This document shows, piece by piece, positions 28,157 through 37,079 of a stretch of DNA of 64,000 nucleotides; position 1 is the first letter of the stretch; every line of letters begins with the position of its first letter. The notes beneath the pieces are model-generated. The model was given only the letters and a program-made list of their open reading frames with translations. It was not told the DNA's origin and made no database searches. Source of the DNA: Saprospiraceae bacterium UBA7687. GTDB taxonomy: Bacteria; Bacteroidota; Bacteroidia; Chitinophagales; Saprospiraceae. Where the stretch lies: the NCBI GenBank assembly GCA_002482845.1, contig DLGT01000058.1, positions 40,035 to 104,034 on the forward strand, in the 5' to 3' direction. The translations under genes and the position numbers were made by a program.

Positions 28157-31100
28157 CGATCTCAAAATATATCATTGGCTGGATTTCTATAATGGTGTTT
28201 TGTACTTTTTCATGTAAAAATGTAAAGGAAGAACACTTCACACTCCTAAACCATATTGACACCAATATCGACTTTAATAACACGATTATCGAGTCGGACA
28301 GCATCAATATTCTAGAAAATGAATACATCTACAATGGTGGTGGCGTAGCCATTGCCGATTTTAATGGAGATGGTTTGGAAGATGTTTTTTTTACTGGAAA
28401 TATGGTGTCCAATCGACTATATCTTAACCAAGGTGATATGAAATTTAAAGATGTCACAGATGAAAGTGGCGTCTCTGGTAATGGTAGGTGGTCAAGCGGC
28501 GTAGCTATAGTAGATATAAATCAAGATGGCAAACCCGATATGTATGTGACAGCAACTTTCCATCAAAACAAGGCACTTAGAACCAATCTTTTGTACATTA
28601 ATAAAAGTCAAGGTGATCAAGTAAAATTTGATGAAATGGCACTTGATTATGGCATTGCTGATACTAGCTACAGCACCAATGCCGTATTTTTTGATTATGA
28701 CAATGACTTAGACCTAGACTTATTTATTATCAATAATAAAACAAAGACAAAAAATGACATCGCTACTTACAAACTAGCCAAAAATGATCCTCGATCACCC
28801 AAAAGAGATAGACTATACCGAAATGATTTTGATGAATCAAAAGGACATCCATTTTTTACAGATGTATCAGAATCCGCAGGCATCATTCTCGAAGGCTTCA
28901 GTCTAGGTGTCAATATTTGTGACATTAATCAAGATGGTTGGAAAGACATTTATATTACCAATGATTTTTTGTCTAATGACATTCTTTATATCAACAACCA
29001 AGATGGTACTTTTACCAATAAAATTAATGATTATGTCAACCATACTTGTTACTCAGCCATGGGCTTAGACATTGCCGACGTGAATAATGATGGATTAGAT
29101 GATATCATTGCTTTGGACATGCTTCCTGAAAGCAATTTCCGTAAAAAAACGATGATGGGCGCTAACAATTACACCAATTATCTCAATAATGCTTCTTTCC
29201 AATATACGCATCAGTTTGTAAGAAATGTGTTGCAACTCAATCGTGGTTTTGTGCCTGAATATGGTCATCCTGTGTTTAGCGAGATTGCACTTTCAGCAGG
29301 TATCGAAGCTACGGATTGGTCTTGGACACCTTTGGTGGCAGATTTTGATGGAGATGGTTGGAGAGATGTCATCATTACCAATGGTTTTCCCAAAGATATC
29401 ACAGACAAAGATTTTATGGATTATCAGTCGGAAAATATGGCATTCATACCTAAGACAGAGCTGCTTAATAAAATCCCACAAGTAAAACTCAAAAACTATG
29501 CATTCAGAAATAATCAAGACATGAGTTTTGCCAATGTCAGTAACGATTGGGGCATTCATACTACTACTTTTTCTAATGGTGCTGCATACGGCGATCTAGA
29601 TAATGATGGCGATTTGGATTATATTGTCAATAACATCAACGATATAGCACATGTGTATCAAAACAATACCAAACTCAATGATGCCAACCATTATTTGAAT
29701 ATTAAATTGGTAGGGCAAAAACCAAATTTAGAAGCCATCGGGGCCAATATAAAATACCAAACATCCAATCTAAAAAGTACTTACGAACATTCTCTTTCAC
29801 GCGGATATTTGTCTTCACATTCACCAACTATTTACCTCGGTCTTGGTAGCGATACTTTGGTAGATGTGGAAATATCTTGGCCTGATAAGTCTATTTCCAT
29901 CATGAAAGGTATTCGTGCTAATCAGACAATAACCATTTATCAAAAAGATGCAAAACCTAATCAAACCAAAACGAATGAACAATCTAATTTTGAAACACTT
30001 TTGGTACAAAATTCAATCATTCGACCTGATACTTTTTCTGAAGTAGATTATATCGACTATAATTTTGACCCACTATTATATAAAAAATATTCAAATCTAG
30101 GTCCTGGTATTGCAGTGTCTGACATCAATGGTGATGGCCATGACGACTACTATATTACAGGGTCAGCGATGCGAAAAGGCAAACTTTATTTTTCACAAAA
30201 TGGACAATATCTTCCTGGAATTGAATTGCCATCAGACACAGAAAAAGAAGAGCTAGCTCCATTGTTTTTTGATGCAGACAATGATGGTGATGACGACTTG
30301 TATATCAGCTGTGGATCCAATGAATTTAGCAAGGACAATCCTAGACTCAAAGATATTTTTCTGATTAATGACAATGGTAAATTTACAGATGCATCACATT
30401 TACTTCCCATCCCAAATATAAATACAGCTTGTGTCAAAGCAAGTGACTTTGATCAAGATGGAGATATTGATTTGTTTGTCGGTGGACGTTTTGTAACAGC
30501 AGAATTTCCAAAACCAGAACAAAGCTTTTTATTAGTTAATGAGTCTAAAAATGGTAATATAAAATTCCGATTAGATACCAATATTTTTACTGATAAGCTT
30601 GGTATGGTGTCTGATGCTCTCTTTACAGATTTTGATGGTGACAACTGGCAAGATTTGATTGTAGTTGGCGAATGGTTTGAACTTGCTTTTTATAAAAATA
30701 TTAATGGAAAATTAATGCATTGGACAGATCATGGATTGACTGCAACTTCTGGCTTTTGGAATAGTATCAATGGCGCAGATCTCGACAATGATGGTGACAT
30801 CGACTATATGCTAGGTAATTATGGAACCAATTCGCTTGTAAAAGTAACAGCTCAATATCCTGCAAAGATATATAGCAAGGATTTTGATAATAATGGGTCT
30901 TATGATTTTATACCCACTGTATTTTTTAGAGATAAAAATGACCAATTCATAGAAACGACTTATCATGTGAAAGGCGATCTAATAAAGGAGTTAAATGGTA
31001 TTAGGAAAAATTTTGTTTTTTACCATCAAATGGCCAATGCTTCGATTGATAGTATCATTACCAAATCCATGCAAAAAGATGCATTAATATCGCAGGTAAA

Positions 31101-31677
31101 CTATTTGAATACGGCCATTCTAATTAATCTCGGCAATGGAAAATTTGAATTAAAATCGCTTCCAGCTTTAGCTCAAATTGCACCAACCACAGGGACAATC
31201 ATCGATGATTTGGATGGTGATGGCAATATGGATATCGTAATTGTAGGTAATAATTATGGCAGTGAGTTGGGTATTGGCAGAATGGATGCAGGATTTGGTC
31301 TTTTACTTAAAGGTGATGGCAAAAATAATTTCATACCAATGGATGTTGCCAAATCAGGCTGGATGGTGCGATCAGATGCTAGAGCTTTGTCAAGGTTAGC
31401 GCAAAATGGCACTTCATCTTTAGTTTGCACGAATCAAAATGGACCAATCAAAAGTTATAAAAAACTATCTGCTGAAAAAATCATTTTCCCACAAAAAGGT
31501 GAGACTAAAGTGACTTTCAAAGACGCTAATGGCAAGATTGTAAAAACAAGTGAAATCTATCTTGGTAATGGATATCTTTCTCAATCAAGCAAGTCAGTGA
31601 CGGTGCCAAAAACAGCGGCACAAGCGATATTTTATGGCATTAAAAACGCACAACGCACAGTCAAAATTGATCAATAA
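28153..31677 (+). CDS. VCBS/FG-GAP repeat and ASPIC/UnbV domain lipoprotein (second copy)
   Basis: This 1174-residue paralogue of the preceding protein has the same architecture: lipobox at Cys21 (TFSC), first propeller with YNGGGVAIADFNGDGLEDV near residue 57, UnbV domain near 545-605 (SRGYLSSHSPTIYLGLG), then a second propeller. A further C-terminal beta segment of about 90 residues is present only here. Its ATG overlaps the upstream stop, so the pair is translationally coupled and probably arose by tandem duplication. The xylulokinase-HTH gene starts 31 bases after its stop, so it is likely in the same transcript. Function beyond calcium-stabilised propeller structure is unknown. Confidence 0.9.
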   Translation: MTISKYIIGWISIMVFCTFSCKNVKEEHFTLLNHIDTNIDFNNTIIESDSINILENEYIYNGGGVAIADFNGDGLEDVFFTGNMVSNRLYLNQGDMKFKDVTDESGVSGNGRWSSGVAIVDINQDGKPDMYVTATFHQNKALRTNLLYINKSQGDQVKFDEMALDYGIADTSYSTNAVFFDYDNDLDLDLFIINNKTKTKNDIATYKLAKNDPRSPKRDRLYRNDFDESKGHPFFTDVSESAGIILEGFSLGVNICDINQDGWKDIYITNDFLSNDILYINNQDGTFTNKINDYVNHTCYSAMGLDIADVNNDGLDDIIALDMLPESNFRKKTMMGANNYTNYLNNASFQYTHQFVRNVLQLNRGFVPEYGHPVFSEIALSAGIEATDWSWTPLVADFDGDGWRDVIITNGFPKDITDKDFMDYQSENMAFIPKTELLNKIPQVKLKNYAFRNNQDMSFANVSNDWGIHTTTFSNGAAYGDLDNDGDLDYIVNNINDIAHVYQNNTKLNDANHYLNIKLVGQKPNLEAIGANIKYQTSNLKSTYEHSLSRGYLSSHSPTIYLGLGSDTLVDVEISWPDKSISIMKGIRANQTITIYQKDAKPNQTKTNEQSNFETLLVQNSIIRPDTFSEVDYIDYNFDPLLYKKYSNLGPGIAVSDINGDGHDDYYITGSAMRKGKLYFSQNGQYLPGIELPSDTEKEELAPLFFDADNDGDDDLYISCGSNEFSKDNPRLKDIFLINDNGKFTDASHLLPIPNINTACVKASDFDQDGDIDLFVGGRFVTAEFPKPEQSFLLVNESKNGNIKFRLDTNIFTDKLGMVSDALFTDFDGDNWQDLIVVGEWFELAFYKNINGKLMHWTDHGLTATSGFWNSINGADLDNDGDIDYMLGNYGTNSLVKVTAQYPAKIYSKDFDNNGSYDFIPTVFFRDKNDQFIETTYHVKGDLIKELNGIRKNFVFYHQMANASIDSIITKSMQKDALISQVNYLNTAILINLGNGKFELKSLPALAQIAPTTGTIIDDLDGDGNMDIVIVGNNYGSELGIGRMDAGFGLLLKGDGKNNFIPMDVAKSGWMVRSDARALSRLAQNGTSSLVCTNQNGPIKSYKKLSAEKIIFPQKGETKVTFKDANGKIVKTSEIYLGNGYLSQSSKSVTVPKTAAQAIFYGIKNAQRTVKIDQ

Positions 31678-31708
31678 TTCAAATGTATTTTACAAAAAAT
31701 AAATCAGT

Positions 31709-33691
31709 ATGTATCTCATAGGTTTTGACATAGGAAGTTCATTTATCAAAGGTGCTATTTTTGACAGCAACACCAATGAAGTATTCGCAAGATCCAAACA
31801 ACCTGCTGATGAAATGGACATCATCTCTAGGCAAAGTGGATGGGCAGAACAAATGCCTGAAATTTGGTGGTCTAATCTGTGTACACTCACTAAAAAACTT
31901 CTGAATCAAAGCAAAATACCACCACATGAAATCAAAGGTATTGGCATTTCCTATCAGATGCATGGACTAGTTTTGATAGACAAGGATCATCAAGTATTAC
32001 GACCTTCTATCATCTGGTGCGACAGTAGAGCTGTGTCAATCGGTAGCGAAGCTTTCGAGCAGCTAGGCGAAACCTATTTTCAACAAAATTTGCTCAATTC
32101 TCCTGGAAACTTTACCATTTCCAAACTGAAATGGGTCAAAGACAACGAACCAGATATTTACAAACGGATTTACAAAATATTATTGCCTGGAGATTACATC
32201 AATATGAAACTCACTGGCAAGGTCAACACAACGATTTCAGGGCTTACTGAAGGTATGTTTTGGAATTACAAGGAAAAAAGAATCGCTTATGAAGTATTAC
32301 ATCATTTTGATTTAGATCATAAATTTATACCTGAAATCACTGGAACATTTTCAGTCATGGGAGAGGTCAATGCAGAAGCAGCGGCAGCCACAGGCTTACA
32401 AATCGGAACACCTGTTACTTATCGAGCTGGAGACCAACCCAATAATGCACTCGCACTAAACATTATGAAACCAGGCGAAATAGCCGCTACAAGTGGCACT
32501 TCTGGTGTATTGTATGGTATCGTGGATAAATATTTGTACGATCCACAGAGCAAGGTCAATGCATTTGCCCATGTCAATTATGAAGAAAATTTCAAAAGTT
32601 TAGGCATCCTTCTATGTCTCAATGGCGCTGGCATTCAGTATGCTTGGGTCAAACATCAGATTGCACTTTCAGGTGGTACGTACGAAGATATGGAGCGAAT
32701 GGTGGCAAGTGTCGGTGTAGGTTCAGATGGGATTTGTATCTTGCCATTCGGGAATGGAGCGGAAAGAATTTTTGACAATAAAAACTTGGGTTCACATATT
32801 TTCAACCTTGATTTCAATAGACATACACGTGCTCACATCTATCGTGCATCACTAGAAGGTGTAGCATTTTCATTTGTCTATGGAGTGAAGTTTTTAAAAG
32901 AAATGGGTCTCGACGTTAATGTGATAAGGGTAGCCACCGAAAACATGTTTCAGTCCAAAGTATTTGCTACCACCATCGCCACTTTATTGGATGCAAATAT
33001 CGAAGTGGTAGCTACCAATGGCGCCATCGGGGCAGCAAGAGCAGCAGGTGTGAAAGCAGGTATCTACCCAAATATCGAAGCTGCGCTCAACAAAATTGAA
33101 ATAGAATCAACCTTCTTTCCAGATTATAACAAAAGTGACTATGAAATTGCTTATAACCGATGGCTCGATGTATTACATACAGTACTTCATAAATCAGGAA
33201 ATATCAGTGAAAACAAAAAATCGATTCATCTGAATTCAACGAACCAGACGCTTGCTGATACAGAAAAATCTAATGTTATCAGTGCACAAGCGTTACAATT
33301 AGAATCATTGCAAAATCTCTTAAAAAATGTTTATTCAAGCCTTGAAAAAATGTATATTAAAGAGCAAAAAGAAGAGTTGAAGCCTATACTCAACAAGCTA
33401 AGAAAGGCAAAAGACAATAAAATGCAAGAAACGCAATCATTGTTTGAAATCCATTTTAATGACTTGAACAATAAGTTTTTTACCACACTTAGACAAAAAC
33501 ATAAAGACTTGAGTCATGAAGATTTGAAGATTTGTGGTTTGATGAAAATGGAATTGTCATGTAAAGAAATGGCATCTATTCTAAATATTTCTATTAGAGG
33601 TATGGAAACCAAAAGATACAGAATACGCAAAAAACTAGCTATCGGCGAACGAATAGATATAGCTAAATATTTGAATCACTTACATGCTTAA
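31709..33691 (+). CDS. xylB: Xylulokinase-like FGGY kinase fused to a C-terminal LuxR-type HTH domain
   Basis: The 660-residue protein starts as a full FGGY xylulokinase (1 to about 495) that aligns without gaps for the first 250 residues with the stand-alone XylB at 42.4 kb. Aspartates D7 (FDIGSS) and D242 (AGDQPNN), the MHG substrate loop at 84-86 and the SGTSGV phosphate loop are all present, so kinase activity is likely. After it come a polar linker and coiled-coil-like helices (about 525-595), then a helix-turn-helix at about 598-645 (LSHEDLKIC, KEMASILNIS, RGMETKRYRIRKKL). That end is typical of LuxR-type regulators in Bacteroidota, where it usually follows TPR or sensor modules. The natural reading is a DNA-binding protein that senses xylulose or ATP through a kinase fold, or a moonlighting enzyme. 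It is probably transcribed with the VCBS genes. Confidence 0.92.
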   Translation: MYLIGFDIGSSFIKGAIFDSNTNEVFARSKQPADEMDIISRQSGWAEQMPEIWWSNLCTLTKKLLNQSKIPPHEIKGIGISYQMHGLVLIDKDHQVLRPSIIWCDSRAVSIGSEAFEQLGETYFQQNLLNSPGNFTISKLKWVKDNEPDIYKRIYKILLPGDYINMKLTGKVNTTISGLTEGMFWNYKEKRIAYEVLHHFDLDHKFIPEITGTFSVMGEVNAEAAAATGLQIGTPVTYRAGDQPNNALALNIMKPGEIAATSGTSGVLYGIVDKYLYDPQSKVNAFAHVNYEENFKSLGILLCLNGAGIQYAWVKHQIALSGGTYEDMERMVASVGVGSDGICILPFGNGAERIFDNKNLGSHIFNLDFNRHTRAHIYRASLEGVAFSFVYGVKFLKEMGLDVNVIRVATENMFQSKVFATTIATLLDANIEVVATNGAIGAARAAGVKAGIYPNIEAALNKIEIESTFFPDYNKSDYEIAYNRWLDVLHTVLHKSGNISENKKSIHLNSTNQTLADTEKSNVISAQALQLESLQNLLKNVYSSLEKMYIKEQKEELKPILNKLRKAKDNKMQETQSLFEIHFNDLNNKFFTTLRQKHKDLSHEDLKICGLMKMELSCKEMASILNISIRGMETKRYRIRKKLAIGERIDIAKYLNHLHA

Positions 33692-33872
33692 CAAGATAAA
33701 TTCGCCAATTAGCTAAGAAGTTTTTCATTTTAGAAGGCATTTTTAAAATTTTAAAGAGTGTGTGGCAATCACTACTTAAACCAGAAAAGGTTGCTTTTGA
33801 AGCAGGGGGAAGATTTATAAATTATAGAAATCAATTTAATTGCTTTTCCATCGAATCCCATTAAAATACTTT

Positions 33873-34922
33873 TTAATCCAAAATTTTGATCCCTTTGTAT
33901 GGTTCCAAGGTGATGATTTTACCATTATCATCGTATTGGATTTCTGCCATTTTTACACATCGCAAATGAGTGACTCCTTTCGACAAACTGCTATCGTGGT
34001 AAAAAAGATACCATTTGTCTTCAAACTCAGCTATCGAATGATGTGATGTCCATCCCACAACAGGTTCTAGTATTCTTCCTGCATAAGTAAAAGGTCCATA
34101 AGGATTGTCCCCGATAGCATAACATAAATAGTGGGTGTCTCCAGTGCTGTATGAAAAATAGTATTTCCCATTGTATTTGTGCATCCAAGCAGCTTCAAAA
34201 AATCGTCTGTCATTATCTCCAGCCAAGAGTGGATTTCCATCTTCATCCAAAATCACAACATCTTTCACTTGATCAGCAAACTGTAGTAAATCTTTAGATA
34301 AAAGCACTACTTTTGGGGTCAATGCTTTCTCATCATCGGCAGGTAAATGTGCCAGCGGGCCTTCTCTTTCAGCCTTAAACGCTCCAGTTCGCCATCGCTG
34401 CAATTGTCCACCCCAAAGTCCTCCAAAATACAAATAATATTTACCGTCATCATCCCTAAAAACTGCTGGATCAATGCTGAAACTTCCTTCTATAGGATTG
34501 GGTTCGGCAATAAATGGACCTTCAGGTTTATCGCTGATTGCTACACCTATTTGAAAGATGCCCTCATGGTTATTGGCAGGAAAGAACAAATAATATTTAC
34601 CATCTTTTTCAGCTGCGTCAGGCGCCCACATTTGTTTCGATGCCCAAGGAACATCATTGATATGCAAGGCGCATCCATGGTCTATAACTTCGCTTTCTGG
34701 TCTGTCCATACTAAATACATGATAATCTTCCATGGCAAATTGGCTACCTAAATCATCAAAAGCAACATCGCTATCTATATCATGTGATGGATAAATGTAT
34801 ATCCTACCATTAAATACATGTGCAGACGGATCGGCAGTGTAAATGTGCGAAACCAAAGGTGTTGAAATAGCTTTTTCATTCAGCTCTTCAAAATTGATGT
34901 GGTTGATACTATCTTCAGGCAT
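33873..34922 (-). CDS. GH43 family beta-xylosidase / alpha-L-arabinofuranosidase, cytoplasmic
   Basis: This 349-residue five-bladed propeller glycosidase has the three GH43 acids: D31 (TADPSAHVF, base), D151 (SIDPAVFRD, pKa modulator) and E243 (FFEAAWMHK, acid). There is no signal peptide, so it should act in the cytoplasm on imported short xylo- or arabino-oligosaccharides, which fits the GPH-type transporter gene encoded upstream on the same strand. It converges with the xylulokinase-HTH gene. In its own strand direction a low-complexity tract and the four-helix-bundle gene come first, so its own promoter is expected. Xylosidase versus arabinofuranosidase activity cannot be separated here. 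Confidence 0.92.
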   Translation of the reverse strand: MPEDSINHINFEELNEKAISTPLVSHIYTADPSAHVFNGRIYIYPSHDIDSDVAFDDLGSQFAMEDYHVFSMDRPESEVIDHGCALHINDVPWASKQMWAPDAAEKDGKYYLFFPANNHEGIFQIGVAISDKPEGPFIAEPNPIEGSFSIDPAVFRDDDGKYYLYFGGLWGGQLQRWRTGAFKAEREGPLAHLPADDEKALTPKVVLLSKDLLQFADQVKDVVILDEDGNPLLAGDNDRRFFEAAWMHKYNGKYYFSYSTGDTHYLCYAIGDNPYGPFTYAGRILEPVVGWTSHHSIAEFEDKWYLFYHDSSLSKGVTHLRCVKMAEIQYDDNGKIITLEPYKGIKILD

Positions 34923-34925
34923 ATT

Positions 34926-35072
34926 TTTAGTTATGAGTTGTGAATTATGAACTATAAGTTAAGAATTATGAGTTATGAATTATGAGGTTTTGAATTAAGA
35001 AAAAACTATTCTCTAGTCTCTTTTATCTCATCTCTTCTAACTCATCTCTTTTATCTCTTAACGCATCTCTTT
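34926..35072. repeat. Low-complexity array downstream of the four-helix-bundle gene
   Basis: Two blocks are seen on the plus strand. The first (about 34926-35000) is built from ATGAATTATGAGTTATGA-like units. The second (about 35010-35072) is built from TCTCATCTCTT-like units, that is GAGATGAGATAA-type units when read along the minus-strand gene. Units vary in length and sequence, with no constant spacer. Confidence 0.7.
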
Positions 35073-35076
35073 TTAT

Positions 35077-35436
35077 TTACTTTTTATTATTGTTTTTAGT
35101 TGTTAAAATAGAACTTCTTATCATTTTCAGTAATTCTGTGCATTCATTTGACATTTCAATATGGATTTTACTATCTAAAAAATTAGTCACATGCATTAGG
35201 TCCAGCCAGTATAAAGTCTCATCAGCTTCTTTTTGTGCAATGGCTAATTTATGAATAAAATCAGCTTTACTTTCAGCATTTTGAGCTTCACGAATTAAAG
35301 CACCAATCGCGGTTCCACTTTTACAAATTTGTTTTGAAAGGATATACTCCCGTTTATCATCCATAGTATTTCTTGCTAGATTAACAATCTTTACTGCAAA
35401 ATTAAACGACTTGTCTTTTAATATACTTTTTGACAT
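35077..35436 (-). CDS. Four-helix-bundle protein (S23 / 23S rRNA intervening-sequence protein family)
   Basis: The 119-residue protein has the family pattern: a phenylalanine-rich first helix (FNFAVKIVNLAR), LSKQICKSGTAIGALIREAQNAESKADFI-type helices two and three (the SxxxGALIxEA core is the signature) and a long last helix. Relatives form pentameric helical bundles, include proteins encoded in 23S rRNA intervening sequences and are related to Avd of diversity-generating retroelements; their function is unclear. It interrupts the xylan gene cluster and lies exactly between two low-complexity arrays of related composition, as if inserted together with them. No reverse transcriptase or rRNA is near. 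Confidence 0.87.
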   Translation of the reverse strand: MSKSILKDKSFNFAVKIVNLARNTMDDKREYILSKQICKSGTAIGALIREAQNAESKADFIHKLAIAQKEADETLYWLDLMHVTNFLDSKIHIEMSNECTELLKMIRSSILTTKNNNKK

Positions 35437-35516
35437 AATTTGAATTTTATATATTAGAAATAACTATAATATATCAAAAACCTTTCCAAAAATTTATTCA
35501 TCAATATTTACCCAGC

Positions 35517-35600
35517 ACTCTTATCACTCATATCTTATCACTCATCTCTCATCTCTCATCTCTCGTCTCTCATCTCTTATCACTCATCACTTATATCTCA
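35517..35600. repeat. Low-complexity TCTCATCTC / TTATCACTCA array
   Basis: Imperfect units of seven to ten bases, TCTCATC and TTATCACTCA, run in tandem on the plus strand (GAGATGA and TGAGTGATAA on the other). The array touches the end of the GPH transporter gene and precedes the four-helix-bundle gene. The array at 45.24 kb has the same units on the opposite strand. Confidence 0.75.
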
Positions 35601-37037
35601 CATGTCCCTTCTTGAACTTAAATCTTTTTCTATTTGATCTTCCATCTTTTTATTTATTTCATAAAAAAACAATAAACCAACTCCTATTAAAAATGGAATA
35701 GATGGATAAATACTTACCAGTAGCTTTGTGCCTAGAATGGCCGTTTCCGATTGGATGGTATCGCTTTGTGGGACGTATTCATATAGTCCCAATATCCATG
35801 TCAATAATGCGCTGCCGATACTCAGTCCACCTTTCAATCCGACCATCATGGCTGAAAAGATGATGGCTGTTGCTCTTCGATTGTTTTTCCATTCAGAATA
35901 ATCGGCTACATCTGCTATCATCGCCCAAAGTAATGGAATCGTAATTCCATAGAAGAAGCCATGCAAAATTTGCGAACCAAAAATGAGCCCAATCGAAGTT
36001 GGTGGAAAAAAGAAAAAGAACAATATAAACAAAGTAGAAATGAATAAAGTGACACCAAAAACATCACGTTTACCATATTTATCTGCCAGTCCTTTGGATA
36101 ATGTTATACCTATGATCATAAAAACAATACCTCCTGCATTAAATAATCCAAAACCAGCTGAAACAGGATTTTCACCAAAGAAATTTACACCTATTCCCGT
36201 CAAAAACGTTAATACGGGTTGAATAAATTGAGTCAAACTTTCTTCGTTCACATAATTTTCAAAATAATAGACATAAGATCCACCTTTCATCGCTAAATTG
36301 ATAAACACTAATGTTGTAAGCAATAGCATGATAACCCAAGGTCTATTTTTCGCCAAATCCGTTAAGTCTTCTTTCAAACTCGATTTTTGAGCTGGTGTAG
36401 GTACAATTCGTTCTTTAGTAGAGAAAAAAGTAATCAGCAACATGGCAGAACCAATGATGGCCAACCATGTCATGAGATTTTCAATACCAACTGCTTTGTC
36501 TCCGTTTCCTGCATATTCGATGATCGGTAACATAAATACTTGGACAAAAAATTGGGCAAACATCACCGCTACAAATCGATAGGCAGAAAGACTATTTCGA
36601 TCTTTCATATCACCTGTGATGACGCCACTCAATGCTGAATATGGAAGATTGTTGGCAGCATAAAGTAGCAATAATAACGTGTAAGTAACCACAGCATATA
36701 TAACTTTGCCTTTGTATGAAAAATCGGGCGTACTAAATGCCAGTATGGCAATCACACCAAGTGGAATGGCTGAATATAAAATCCAAGGTCTAAATTTCCC
36801 CCATTTCGATTGCGTTCGATCTGCAAGTGCTCCTATGATAGGGTTAAAACCAAAAGCTGCAATCAATCCTACTACCAACATCATCGCCGAAGCATGATTG
36901 GATTCCAATCCATAAATATCGGTATAAAAATAAGCCAAATAGGTCACTAAAGTTTGAAAAACCAAGTTGGCGGCTAAGTCACCAAGACTATAACCTACTT
37001 TTTCTACTACAGAAAGTTTTTGAGAAGATGTGCTCAT
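35598..37037 (-). CDS. GPH-family (MelB-like) sugar/oligosaccharide:cation symporter
   Basis: This inner-membrane carrier of 479 residues has twelve predicted helices. It has the glycoside-pentoside-hexuronide family signatures: an early GYSLGDLAANL helix, the loop ADRTQSKWGKFRPWIL between helices two and three, and ADVADYSEWKNNRRATA in the second half. It lies 42 bases after the GH10 gene in the xylan operon, so xylo-oligosaccharides or aldouronates are the likely cargo. The cytoplasmic GH43 further on could hydrolyse them. The gene end abuts the low-complexity array. Confidence 0.94.
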   Translation of the reverse strand: MSTSSQKLSVVEKVGYSLGDLAANLVFQTLVTYLAYFYTDIYGLESNHASAMMLVVGLIAAFGFNPIIGALADRTQSKWGKFRPWILYSAIPLGVIAILAFSTPDFSYKGKVIYAVVTYTLLLLLYAANNLPYSALSGVITGDMKDRNSLSAYRFVAVMFAQFFVQVFMLPIIEYAGNGDKAVGIENLMTWLAIIGSAMLLITFFSTKERIVPTPAQKSSLKEDLTDLAKNRPWVIMLLLTTLVFINLAMKGGSYVYYFENYVNEESLTQFIQPVLTFLTGIGVNFFGENPVSAGFGLFNAGGIVFMIIGITLSKGLADKYGKRDVFGVTLFISTLFILFFFFFPPTSIGLIFGSQILHGFFYGITIPLLWAMIADVADYSEWKNNRRATAIIFSAMMVGLKGGLSIGSALLTWILGLYEYVPQSDTIQSETAILGTKLLVSIYPSIPFLIGVGLLFFYEINKKMEDQIEKDLSSRRDM

Positions 37038-37079
37038 AAATGACTTATTTAATGTGGTGTGATAATGATTTATAAAAAA

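Noticed and set aside
31709..33691. Kinase-HTH fusion as an assembly chimera
   Set aside because: The frame runs without interruption, the linker is a plausible helical region, there is no repeat at the junction, and base composition does not change. It still deserves a read-level check.
35077..35436. Diversity-generating retroelement (Avd-like protein)
   Set aside because: No reverse transcriptase and no template/variable repeat pair in the window; only the four-helix-bundle family is shared.
34926..35600. CRISPR array
   Set aside because: The tandem units are short, imperfect and contiguous, with no constant repeat and variable spacer pattern and no cas genes.
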